NCBI GenBank assembly: GCA_910577525.1
Contig: CAJTLI010000011.1
Coordinates: 1 to 64,000, forward strand
Direction of reading: 5' to 3'
Origin: an uncultured Oscillospiraceae bacterium
GTDB lineage: Bacteria > Bacillota > Clostridia > Oscillospirales > Oscillospiraceae
DNA length: 64,000 nt
A model generated the notes under the pieces. It ran no database searches. It worked only from the letters and a program-made list of their open reading frames with translations, and was not told where the DNA came from. Every line of letters begins with the position of its first letter. Position 1 is the stretch's first letter. Positions 16,377-23,706 of this stretch are shown here, piece by piece. The position numbers and the translations under genes are program-made.

Positions 16377-16404
16377 TTGACAAGCGGGGCCGGCGCTGTA
16401 TAAT
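16377..16404 (+). promoter_or_regulatory. Strong sigma-A promoter
   Basis: TTGACA at 16377-16382, a 16-base spacer and perfect TATAAT at 16399-16404, 35 bases before the small gene at 16439. Confidence 0.88.
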
Positions 16405-16438
16405 ATAGAGATGAATCCAGCCGAAGGAGGGCTTTAGC

Positions 16439-16846
16439 ATGGAACTGGAACTGACGCGCAAGCAGCTTCGCCGGCTGCTGGACATGGTGTACATTGGAAA
16501 CTGGATCCTGAACTCCACCCGGGGAGAGGACCGCTTCAAGGACTACGACGAGGTGGAGAGCCTGCTGTTCGCCAAGGCGGCTCAGGAGGGTATGCCCACC
16601 CTGTCCGAGACCTATCAGGGCGAGGTGATCCCCTCCCGGGCCTTTGCGGAGGGCGGCATCCATGAGGCCATCATGGAGTATGAGAACAACGTGTTTTTTG
16701 AAATATTGGCGGAGGACCTGGCCCGCCGGGACATGGACGACGTGCCCATCGACGAGACCAACTACGACGAGCTGACCCAGCGCATCGACGCCTATATCGA
16801 CGAATTTGAGGCCCACGGCACCGACAACATCACCGTGGACTGCTGA
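16439..16846 (+). CDS. Conserved-looking hypothetical acidic protein, 135 residues
   Basis: I do not recognise the family. The protein is acidic and predicted mostly helical, without signal peptide or membrane segment. Its start is well supported by GAAGGAGGG at 16423-16431 and a consensus promoter just upstream, so it is a genuine, probably well-expressed gene. Its last codons (ITVDC then TGA) are part of a tandem repeat of about 75 bases that continues past the stop. A fresh copy of the 3' end, with stop and a GC hairpin, follows twice. Monocistronic. Confidence 0.8.
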   Translation: MELELTRKQLRRLLDMVYIGNWILNSTRGEDRFKDYDEVESLLFAKAAQEGMPTLSETYQGEVIPSRAFAEGGIHEAIMEYENNVFFEILAEDLARRDMDDVPIDETNYDELTQRIDAYIDEFEAHGTDNITVDC

Positions 16847-17060
16847 GAGCCCCCCGCCCCGGAGGGGCGGGGGAACAAAAGAGCGGCCCACGGCGTCGAT
16901 TGCGTCACCGCGGACTGCTGAGAGTCCCCGCCCCTCCGGGGCGGGGGAACAAAAGAGCGGCCCACGGCGTCGGTTGCGTCACCGCGGACTGCTGAGAGCC
17001 TCCCGCCCCTCCGGGGCGGGAGGGCGGTCCACGGCATGGACAGTGTCACCGCGGGCCGCC
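16831..17060 (+). repeat. Tandem repeat of a gene tail plus terminator hairpin
   Basis: Three units begin with CACCGYGGACTGCTGAGAG at 16831, 16906 and 16980, and a fourth partial unit at 17047 (periods 75, 74 and 67). Each unit holds the last codons and stop of the upstream gene, then a GC hairpin (CCCCGCCCC with GGGGCGGGG), AACAAAAGAGCGG and CCCACGGCGTCG. The reading frame after the first stop is not maintained. Units are contiguous with no unique spacers, so this is not a CRISPR array. Confidence 0.9.
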
Positions 17061-17067
17061 GAAGACA

Positions 17068-17119
17068 AAAAACGGGGCCCGTATCCGCAGCCGGAGGGGC
17101 TGGGATACGGGCCCGTTTC
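17068..17119 (+). terminator. Intrinsic terminator before the DHHW gene
   Basis: AAACGGGGCCCGTATCC pairs with GGGATACGGGCCCGTTT. It lies after the tandem repeats and 22 bases before the next start codon, so it insulates the O-acetylation pair or attenuates readthrough into it. Confidence 0.75.
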
Positions 17120-17141
17120 ACGGAAAGAGTGATACGCCTTG

Positions 17142-18323
17142 ATGAAAAAAATAGCGGACGCCCTGTTTGTGGGGGTGATTTTGATGATCCTGACGGCGGG
17201 GCTGGCCCGGACGGTGTTCTCCCCCAAGGACGTCAACACCTATGAGAACCGCTACGCCAACAAAATCGCCCCCCTCACCGCAAAGGGCTGGCTGGATGGG
17301 TCCTTTCAGGACAGCGTGGACAAGGCCCTGTCCGACCAGGTGCAGCTGTCCGAGGTGTACAAGCGGACCTATTACAATACCGCCTCCCGGTTTTTGTGGA
17401 CCGCCGCCGCCCCTATCCTGCCCCAGCTCCAGGACCGGTATGTGAACGCGGCGGGCACCCTGCTGTTCAACGGCAACCTGGTCTATCCCCCCCGGCCTCT
17501 GTCTCAGGACATGGACGGCGAAACGGCGGCGGAGCGCCTGGACGGCATGGCGGACAACTTCAACCAGTATTTCGCCGCCCACCCAGAGATCGACTTCTGC
17601 GTCTATTACATCGAGCGGGACATCGACCTGGACTTTGAGGCGGGACAGGGAATGCGCGCCCGGGAATACTTTCTGAACCAGCTGGAGCTCCCCCCGGACC
17701 GCGTGGGCTATCTGCCCGTGGACAGCTTTGAGGAGTTCCAGTCCCTCTTTCTCCAGACCGACCACCACTGGAACTGCCGGGGGTCCTACCGGGGCTACAC
17801 CCAGGCGCTGGAGCTGCTGCTCCCCGGGGAGCCCCCCCTGGAGCCGTTGGGGGAGCCGGTGGAGGTGGGCACGATGTACGGCTCCCGGTCCCTGGGGCTG
17901 ACCTCCAACTTCTCCGAGCCCTTTTACGCCTACCGCTTCGACTTCCCGGAGATGACCGCCCAGCGCAACGGCGTGCCCGCCGCCGGCTACGGCAAGCAGG
18001 CGGCGTTCCTAGCGGGACAGGGGGACGAGCGGCTGACCTATGGGGCCTTTTACGGCCCCGACGACGGGGAGGCCGTGCTGTCCACCAACCGGCCGGAGCG
18101 GGAAAACCTGCTGATCCTGGGGGAGTCCTATGACAACGCGGTGATTCAGCTGCTGGCCTCCCACTTCAACAACACCTACGCCGTGGACCTGCGCTACTAT
18201 CAGCCCTATCTAGGGGAGGACTTCCGGTTCTCCGACTATGTGGAGCAGCGGGGGATCACCAAGGTTCTGCTGATCGGCTGCATGTCCTATTTCTGCACCG
18301 ACGGCGGCGCTCTGGAGGGCTGA
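17142..18323 (+). CDS. DHHW-family secreted protein (AlgJ/AlgX-like O-acetylation partner)
   Basis: A 393-residue protein with one N-terminal membrane anchor (residues 5-23, then outward-facing sequence) and an SGNH-like body. The family's signature is present as TDHHWNCRG near residue 206. The second conserved block, LLILGESYDNAV near 325, matches the SGNH serine region. Such proteins work with an MBOAT acyltransferase to O-acetylate a surface polysaccharide or cell-wall polymer, and the MBOAT gene follows by 3 bases. ATG at 17142 is preferred over the TTG directly before it because GGAAAGAG then has better spacing. The acceptor polymer is unknown. Confidence 0.85.
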   Translation: MKKIADALFVGVILMILTAGLARTVFSPKDVNTYENRYANKIAPLTAKGWLDGSFQDSVDKALSDQVQLSEVYKRTYYNTASRFLWTAAAPILPQLQDRYVNAAGTLLFNGNLVYPPRPLSQDMDGETAAERLDGMADNFNQYFAAHPEIDFCVYYIERDIDLDFEAGQGMRAREYFLNQLELPPDRVGYLPVDSFEEFQSLFLQTDHHWNCRGSYRGYTQALELLLPGEPPLEPLGEPVEVGTMYGSRSLGLTSNFSEPFYAYRFDFPEMTAQRNGVPAAGYGKQAAFLAGQGDERLTYGAFYGPDDGEAVLSTNRPERENLLILGESYDNAVIQLLASHFNNTYAVDLRYYQPYLGEDFRFSDYVEQRGITKVLLIGCMSYFCTDGGALEG

Positions 18324-18326
18324 GCC

Positions 18327-19733
18327 ATGGTATTCAGCGCGACGCCCTTTCTATACGGCTTTTTCCCCCTGGTGTTTCTGCTCTACTTTATCTGGAACAA
18401 CCGGGTCTGGCGCAACGCCGTGCTGCTGGCGGCGTCCCTGGCCTTCTATGCCTGGGGGGAGCCCCGGCTGCTGGTTTTGATGCTGCTGGCCACCCTGGAG
18501 GCCTATCTGGGCGGCCTGCTGATGGAGCGCTGGAAAGAGGACGGCAGGCGGAAAAAGGCCGTCTTTACCATCACGGCGGTACTCTTGGCGGGCAACCTGT
18601 TCGTGTTCAAGTACCTGAACTTTGTGGTGAACAACCTGAACCTGCTGGCGGGAGGGCGTCTGCCCCAGCCCGGCATTGTGCTGCCCATCGGCATCAGCTT
18701 CTACACCTTCCAGATCCTGTCCTATGTCATCGACCTGTACCGGGGCAAGGTGTCGGTACAGCGCAATTTCTTCTATCTCTTGCTGTACGTCAGCTTCTTT
18801 CCCCAGCTCATCGCCGGGCCCATTGTCCGCTACCAGACGGTGGAGCGGGAGATCCGGGACCGCCGGGAGAATCTGGAGGACGCGGCGGCGGGGCTGCGGC
18901 GGTTTATCCAGGGGCTGGCCAAAAAGGTGATTCTGGCCAACGGCACCGCCGCCCTGGTGGAGCTCGTCTACAAGGGTGACCCGGCGGTGTACGGAACGGC
19001 CATGTACTGGGCGGCGGCGGTGGCCTACTCCCTTCAGATCTACTTCGATTTCTCCGGCTACAGCGACATGGCCATCGGCCTGGGCCGCGTCTTCGGCTTT
19101 CACTTTTTGGAGAACTTCGACCACCCCTATATCTCCGCCTCCATCACCGAGTTCTGGCGGCGGTGGCACATCTCCATGGCCAGCTGGTTCCGGGACTACA
19201 TCTACATCCCCCTGGGGGGGAGCCGGGTGAGCCCGGCCCGCTGGGTGGTCAATCTGCTCATTGTGTGGAGCCTCACCGGCTTCTGGCACGGGGCGGAGTG
19301 GAATTACCTGCTGTGGGGGCTTTACAACGCGGCGTTCCTCCTGGCGGAAAAGCTGTTCCTCCGCAAGGCGCTGGACAGGCTGCCCAAGCTCCTGTGCTGG
19401 CTGTACGCCATGTTCTTCATCGTCATCAGCATGGTGGTGTTCTATTTCAACGACTTTTCGCTGATGCTGTCCGCCCTGGGGCAGATGTTCTCCTTCCGGC
19501 CCACGGACTGGCTGGGGGTGGCGGCGGCGGACCTGTCGGTGCTGTACGGACTGGTGTTCCTGCCTCTGGGGCTGGTGTGTATGCTGCCCCTGCCCCGCCG
19601 CCTGCGGCTGGGGGAGTCGGACGCGCCCGGGGCAGCGGCGCTGAACAACGTGCTCCATCTGGGGCTGGCGGTGGTGTGCATGGCCGTCATCGTCACCTCA
19701 AAATACGATCCGTTCATCTATTTCCGGTTCTAA
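18327..19733 (+). CDS. MBOAT-family O-acyltransferase (AlgI/PatA-like)
   Basis: A 468-residue polytopic membrane protein with about ten hydrophobic segments. Family landmarks: FYTFQILSYVIDLYRG near 127-142, FDFSGYSDMAIGLGR near 243-257, the RRWHISMASWFRDYIYIPLGG region near 276, and catalytic histidine in TGFWHGAEWN near 318-327. These enzymes pass acetyl groups across the membrane for O-acetylation outside the cell. It sits in a two-gene operon with the DHHW protein, the usual arrangement. A bidirectional terminator follows. Confidence 0.95.
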   Translation: MVFSATPFLYGFFPLVFLLYFIWNNRVWRNAVLLAASLAFYAWGEPRLLVLMLLATLEAYLGGLLMERWKEDGRRKKAVFTITAVLLAGNLFVFKYLNFVVNNLNLLAGGRLPQPGIVLPIGISFYTFQILSYVIDLYRGKVSVQRNFFYLLLYVSFFPQLIAGPIVRYQTVEREIRDRRENLEDAAAGLRRFIQGLAKKVILANGTAALVELVYKGDPAVYGTAMYWAAAVAYSLQIYFDFSGYSDMAIGLGRVFGFHFLENFDHPYISASITEFWRRWHISMASWFRDYIYIPLGGSRVSPARWVVNLLIVWSLTGFWHGAEWNYLLWGLYNAAFLLAEKLFLRKALDRLPKLLCWLYAMFFIVISMVVFYFNDFSLMLSALGQMFSFRPTDWLGVAAADLSVLYGLVFLPLGLVCMLPLPRRLRLGESDAPGAAALNNVLHLGLAVVCMAVIVTSKYDPFIYFRF

Positions 19734-19748
19734 GTCCGGCTTGACGCG

Positions 19749-19787
19749 AAAAGAGGACGAAAGCAAATTCGCTTTCGTCCTCTTTTA
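19749..19787. terminator. Bidirectional terminator between MBOAT gene and dnaJ
   Basis: AAAAGAGGACGAAAGC pairs perfectly with GCTTTCGTCCTCTTTT around an AAATTC loop. It serves the plus-strand MBOAT gene and convergent dnaJ. Confidence 0.93.
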
Positions 19788-20933
19788 TCACTTCTTTTTC
19801 TTCTTTCCGGCGAAAAAGTCCTTCACCGGAGAGGCCGGGGTGGGGGTTCCCTCCCCCATAGTCTTGGCGTACTCCAGCAGGGCGTCCTTCTGCTGGCCGG
19901 TCAGGTTGGTGGGCACCTGCACTTGAACGGTGACATACTGGTCCCCCCGGCCCCGGCCGTTGACGCTGGGGGCGCCCTTCCCCCGCAGGCGGAACACGGT
20001 GCCCGGCTGGGTCCCGGCGGGCAGGCTGTATTTTACCTTGCCGTCAATGGTGTCGATCTCCAGCTCCGCCCCCAGAGCGGCCTGGGTGAAGCTCACCTGG
20101 CGCTGGGTGTACAGGTCGTTTCCCTCCCGCTCGAACCGGGGGTCCGGGAGGACGGCCACGTTGACCAGCAGGTCCCCGGCGGGTCCTCCGTTCTCGCCGC
20201 TGCTGCCCTGGCCCCGCATGGAGATGGTCTGCCCGTCGTAGATGCCTGCGGGCACGCGGACCTTGATCTTCCGCTGGCGGCGGACCTGTCCGCTGCCCCG
20301 GCAGTCGGGGCAGGGCTGGTGGATGAGCTTGCCCGTGCCCCGGCACTTGGAGCAGGGCGCGGTGGTGGAAAAGGCGAAGCCGCCGCCCCCCCGCTGGATG
20401 CGCACCTGGCCGGCGCCCCGGCAGTCGGGGCATACCTCGGCGGTGGTGCCCGGGGCGCAGCCGGTGCCCCGGCAGGCGTCGCAGCTCTCCATCCTGGGCA
20501 CATTGAGCTCCTTCTCGCAGCCGCTCATGGCCTCGGCGAAGGAGATGGTGATGCTGGCCCGGATGGAGGGCCCACGCTTGGGGGCGGTGGGGTCGGCCTG
20601 GCGCTGTGAGCCGAAGCCGCCCCCGAAGAAGGACCCGAAGATGTCCCCCAGGTCGATATCCCCCATATCGAAGCCGCCGAAGCCTCCCGCGCCGAAGTTG
20701 GGGTCCACCCCGGCGTGGCCGAACTGGTCGTACTTGGCCCGCTTGTCCTTGTCGGACAGCACCTCATAGGCCTCGTTGACCTCCTTGAACTTGGCCTCGG
20801 CTTCCTTGTTGCCGGGGTTCATATCCGGGTGGTACTGCTTGGCCAGCTTGCGGTATGCCTTTTTCAGCTCGTCGTCGGAGGCGGATTTACCCACCCCCAG
20901 CACCTCGTAATAATCTCGTTTCTGATCTGCCAT
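19788..20933 (-). CDS. dnaJ: Chaperone protein DnaJ
   Basis: A 381-residue type-I Hsp40 that stimulates DnaK ATPase activity. J domain residues 1-70 carry HPD at 35-37, followed by a Gly/Phe-rich region. Four CxxCxGxG zinc motifs lie near 148, 165, 188 and 202 (CDACRGTG, CPDCRGAG, CSKCRGTG, CPDCRGSG), then the two C-terminal client-binding domains. The ATG at 20933 has no recognisable Shine-Dalgarno: the bases before it (GCGACGACGTT) are the end of an intergenic repeat. A hairpin with a T-rich tail lies between dnaK and this gene. Last gene of the hrcA-grpE-dnaK-dnaJ cluster. Confidence 0.97.
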   Translation of the reverse strand: MADQKRDYYEVLGVGKSASDDELKKAYRKLAKQYHPDMNPGNKEAEAKFKEVNEAYEVLSDKDKRAKYDQFGHAGVDPNFGAGGFGGFDMGDIDLGDIFGSFFGGGFGSQRQADPTAPKRGPSIRASITISFAEAMSGCEKELNVPRMESCDACRGTGCAPGTTAEVCPDCRGAGQVRIQRGGGGFAFSTTAPCSKCRGTGKLIHQPCPDCRGSGQVRRQRKIKVRVPAGIYDGQTISMRGQGSSGENGGPAGDLLVNVAVLPDPRFEREGNDLYTQRQVSFTQAALGAELEIDTIDGKVKYSLPAGTQPGTVFRLRGKGAPSVNGRGRGDQYVTVQVQVPTNLTGQQKDALLEYAKTMGEGTPTPASPVKDFFAGKKKKK

Positions 20934-20935
20934 AA

Positions 20936-21047
20936 CGTCGTCGCAAAGTCCGCTCAGTTCCGTTTCCCGCTGCGCGGAAAACGGAACACGCTGCCTTGCT
21001 CCTCCTCTCCGCCCCAAACCCGCTGCGCTGGGCTTTGGGCCGGGAAA
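20936..21047 (-). repeat. Two-hairpin intergenic repeat, copy 2
   Basis: Homologous to 14578-14689. On the minus strand: hairpin CCCAAAGCCC with GCGGGTTTGGG, purine-rich linker GGAGAGGAGGAGCAAGG, hairpin TTCCGTTTTCCGC with GCGGGAAACGGAA, then AGCGGACTTTGCGACGACG. It fills the space between the post-dnaK hairpin and the dnaJ start codon, leaving no ribosome-binding site. No open frame is shared by the two copies. Confidence 0.78.
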
Positions 21048-21053
21048 AATAAG

Positions 21054-21086
21054 GTAACAGGGCCGCCGCCGAGGGCGGCCCTGTTG
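21054..21086 (-). terminator. Terminator-like hairpin between dnaK and dnaJ
   Basis: On the minus strand AACAGGGCCGCC pairs with GGCGGCCCTGTT, followed by ACCTTATTTTT. It lies just after the dnaK stop and probably terminates or attenuates before dnaJ. Confidence 0.7.
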
Positions 21087-21089
21087 ATT

Positions 21090-22925
21090 TTATTTATTAT
21101 CGTCATCCACAACCTCGTAGTCGGCGTCCACCACATTATCGCCGCCCTGGGGCTGCTGGCCGCCCATGTCGGGGCCGGGGCCGGCCTGGCCCCCCGCCTG
21201 GCTGTAGATCTTCTCGCTGACGGCGTAGAATGCCTTGGTGAGCTCCTCGGTGGCGGCCTTGATGGCCTGGGTGTCGCTGCCCTTCAGGGTCTCCTTCAGC
21301 TTCTCCAGCGGGCCCTGAACGCTGGCCTTGTCGGAGGCGTCCAGCTTGCCGCCCATCTCATCCAGCGTCTTCTCGGCCTGATACACCATCTGGTCGGCCT
21401 GGTTGCGGGTGTCCACCTCTTCCTTGCGCTTGGCGTCCTCGGCGGCGAACTGCTCCGCCTCCCGAACGGCCTTGTCCACGTCCTCCTTGGACATGTTGGT
21501 GGAGGAGGTGATGGTGATGTGCTGCTCGGTGCCGGTGCCCAGGTCCTTGGCGGACACGTTCACGATGCCGTTGGCGTCGATGTCGAAGGTCACCTCGATC
21601 TGGGGCACGCCCCGGCGGGCGGGGGCGATGCCGTCCAGGTGGAACCGGCCCAGAGTCTTGTTGTACTGGGCCATCTCCCGCTCGCCCTGGAGGACGTGGA
21701 CCTCCACGGAGGTCTGGTTGTCGGCGGCGGTGGTGAAGGTCTGGGACTTCTTGGCGGGGATGGTGGTGTTGCGGTCGATGAGCTTGGTCATCACACCGCC
21801 CATGGTCTCGATGCCCAGGGACAGGGGGGTCACGTCCAGCAGCAGCAGGCCCTTGGTGTCGCCGGTGAACACGCCGCCCTGGAGGGCCGCGCCCATGGCC
21901 ACGCACTCGTCGGGGTTGATGCCCTTGAAGCCCTCCTTGCCGGTGAGCTTCTTCACCATGTCCTGGACGGCGGGGATACGGCTGGAGCCGCCCACCATGA
22001 GGACCTTCTGGATGTCGCTGCCGGACAGGCCCGCGTCGCTCATGGCCTGACGGACGGGACCGGCGGTGGCCTCCACCAGGTGGCCGGTGAGCTGGTCGAA
22101 CTTGGCCCGGGTGAGGGTCAAATCCAGGTGCTTGGGGCCGGTGGCGTCGGCGGTGATATAGGGCAGGTTGATGGTGGTGGAGGTGACGCCGGACAGCTCA
22201 ATCTTGGCCTTCTCGGCGGCCTCCTTCAGGCGCTGCATGGCCACCTTGTCGCCGGTGAGGTCGATGCCCTCCGCTTTCTTGAACTCGGCGGCCATCCAGT
22301 CCATGACGCACTTGTCGAAGTCGTCGCCGCCCAGGCGGTTGTTGCCCGCGGTGGCCAGCACCTCGATGACGCCGTCGCCCACCTCCAGCACGGACACGTC
22401 GAAGGTGCCGCCGCCCAGGTCGTAGACCATGATCTTCTGGTCGGACTCCTTGTCCACACCGTAGGCCAGGGCCGCGGCGGTGGGCTCGTTGATGATGCGC
22501 TTGACCTCCATGCCGGCGATCTTGCCCGCGTCCTTGGTGGCCTGGCGCTGGGCGTCGGTGAAGTAGGCGGGGACGGTGATAACGGCCTCGGTGACGGTCT
22601 GGCCCAGGTAGCTCTCGGCGTCTGTCTTCAGCTTCTGGAGGATCATGGCGCTGATCTCCTGGGGGGTGTATTTCTTGCCGTCGATGGGCACCCGGTAGTC
22701 GGAGCCCATCTCCCGCTTGATGGAGGCGATGGTGCGGTCGGGGTTGGTGATGGCCTGGCGCTTGGCCACCTGGCCCACCATGCGCTCGCCGTCCTTGGAG
22801 AAGGCAACAACGGAGGGAGTGGTGCGGTTGCCCTCGGCGTTGGGGATGACCACGGCCTCGCCGCCCTCCATGACGGAGACGCAGCTGTTGGTGGTGCCTA
22901 AATCGATACCGATGATCTTGCTCAT
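21090..22925 (-). CDS. dnaK: Chaperone protein DnaK (Hsp70)
   Basis: A 611-residue Hsp70: N-terminal ATPase from GIDLGTTNSC (residues 5-14), phosphate motif YDLGGGTFDVS, and adenosine motif VGGSSRIPAV. The substrate-binding domain follows the LLLLDVTPLSLGIET linker, ending in a Gly/Gln-rich tail with DADYEVVDDDNK. ATG at 22925 is set by TAGGAGGAA; longer in-frame readings lack a start signal. It is separated from grpE by 154 bases that contain a palindromic element. Expression should be controlled by HrcA through the CIRCE site upstream of hrcA. Confidence 0.98.
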   Translation of the reverse strand: MSKIIGIDLGTTNSCVSVMEGGEAVVIPNAEGNRTTPSVVAFSKDGERMVGQVAKRQAITNPDRTIASIKREMGSDYRVPIDGKKYTPQEISAMILQKLKTDAESYLGQTVTEAVITVPAYFTDAQRQATKDAGKIAGMEVKRIINEPTAAALAYGVDKESDQKIMVYDLGGGTFDVSVLEVGDGVIEVLATAGNNRLGGDDFDKCVMDWMAAEFKKAEGIDLTGDKVAMQRLKEAAEKAKIELSGVTSTTINLPYITADATGPKHLDLTLTRAKFDQLTGHLVEATAGPVRQAMSDAGLSGSDIQKVLMVGGSSRIPAVQDMVKKLTGKEGFKGINPDECVAMGAALQGGVFTGDTKGLLLLDVTPLSLGIETMGGVMTKLIDRNTTIPAKKSQTFTTAADNQTSVEVHVLQGEREMAQYNKTLGRFHLDGIAPARRGVPQIEVTFDIDANGIVNVSAKDLGTGTEQHITITSSTNMSKEDVDKAVREAEQFAAEDAKRKEEVDTRNQADQMVYQAEKTLDEMGGKLDASDKASVQGPLEKLKETLKGSDTQAIKAATEELTKAFYAVSEKIYSQAGGQAGPGPDMGGQQPQGGDNVVDADYEVVDDDNK

Positions 22926-22999
22926 GATGAAATTCCTCCTATATGAAAGTGTATTTTTACAATGTGAAATTGGGGAACGCTTTGTTGTCACGCTGTCTC

Positions 23000-23077
23000 T
23001 GTAGGGGCGGATATCATCCGCCCGCAGGGCTAGGTGTGCCGAATCGGGGGAACGGGCGGATGATATCCGCCCCTACA
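23000..23077. repeat. Small palindromic element with perfect 24-bp inverted termini (MITE/REP-like)
   Basis: A 78-base element lying 2 bases after the grpE stop (minus strand). Its first 24 bases (23000-23023, beginning TGTAGGGGCGGATATC) are the exact reverse complement of the last 24 (23054-23077, ending GATATCCGCCCCTACA). Each arm is itself palindromic (GGGCGGAT and ATCCGCCC). A diverged relative lies at 57669-57744. It encodes nothing. Confidence 0.85.
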
Positions 23078-23079
23078 GG

Positions 23080-23700
23080 TCAATTTGCAACCTTAACCAT
23101 GGAGAACCGGATAACCTTCTCCCCGCAGATGAATCCCTGCTGGAACACCTCCACGATGGTGCTCTCCCCGGCCTCCTCGTCGTCGCAGTGCATGACGGCG
23201 TTGTGGCGGTTGGGGTCGAAGGTCTCGCCCAGGGCGGGGATCGTCTCCACCCCCAGGGCGGTCAGGGCGTCCTGGAGGCCCTTCATGGTCATCTCCACGC
23301 CCTTCTTGTAGGCCTCGTCGCAGGTCTCCTGCTTCAGGGCCCGCTCCAGGTTGTCGTACACCGGGAGGAACGCCGCCACGGTCTGAGCCTTGGCCTCGGT
23401 CCAGGCGTGGTCCTTCTCCTTGGCGGTGCGCTTGCGGTAGTTGTCGTACTCCGCCGCCAGGCGCAGATATTTGTCCGCCGCCTCGGCCAGCAGCTGGCCC
23501 TGATCCTTCTTGGGCTCCTTCTTCGCCTTTCCGAAGAACCCCTTAGCTTTGGGCTCTGAGGTCTCCTCCGCGGTCTCGGGGGCTTCCTCAGCCTCGGGCG
23601 TCCCGGCGGTCTCCTCTGCGGCCTCCTGCCCGGGCATCTCCGGGGTCTCGTCCCGCTCTTCCTCGGGGACGGGATTTTCTTTTTTCATTTCTTCAGCCAT
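23080..23700 (-). CDS. grpE: Nucleotide exchange factor GrpE
   Basis: A 206-residue co-chaperone that releases ADP from DnaK. The first 80 residues are acidic and low-complexity (Glu/Ala/Pro-rich, longer than usual). They are followed by the coiled-coil dimer region containing YLRLAAEYDNYRKRTAKEK near 93-110, and the beta-wing head with HNAVMHCDDEE. The family's terminal signature appears as FQQGFICGEKVIRFSMVKV. It is 6 bases after hrcA and its stop abuts a palindromic element. Confidence 0.96.
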   Translation of the reverse strand: MAEEMKKENPVPEEERDETPEMPGQEAAEETAGTPEAEEAPETAEETSEPKAKGFFGKAKKEPKKDQGQLLAEAADKYLRLAAEYDNYRKRTAKEKDHAWTEAKAQTVAAFLPVYDNLERALKQETCDEAYKKGVEMTMKGLQDALTALGVETIPALGETFDPNRHNAVMHCDDEEAGESTIVEVFQQGFICGEKVIRFSMVKVAN

Positions 23701-23706
23701 TGGCGT

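Noticed and set aside
16831..17060. CRISPR array
   Set aside because: Units of 67-75 bases are contiguous and nearly identical over their full length, with no unique spacers and no cas genes in the window.
16847..17140. Two overlapping frames of about 108 residues across the tandem repeats
   Set aside because: They translate repeat units and GC hairpins, have no start signals and overlap terminators. The DNA is better explained as duplicated gene tail.
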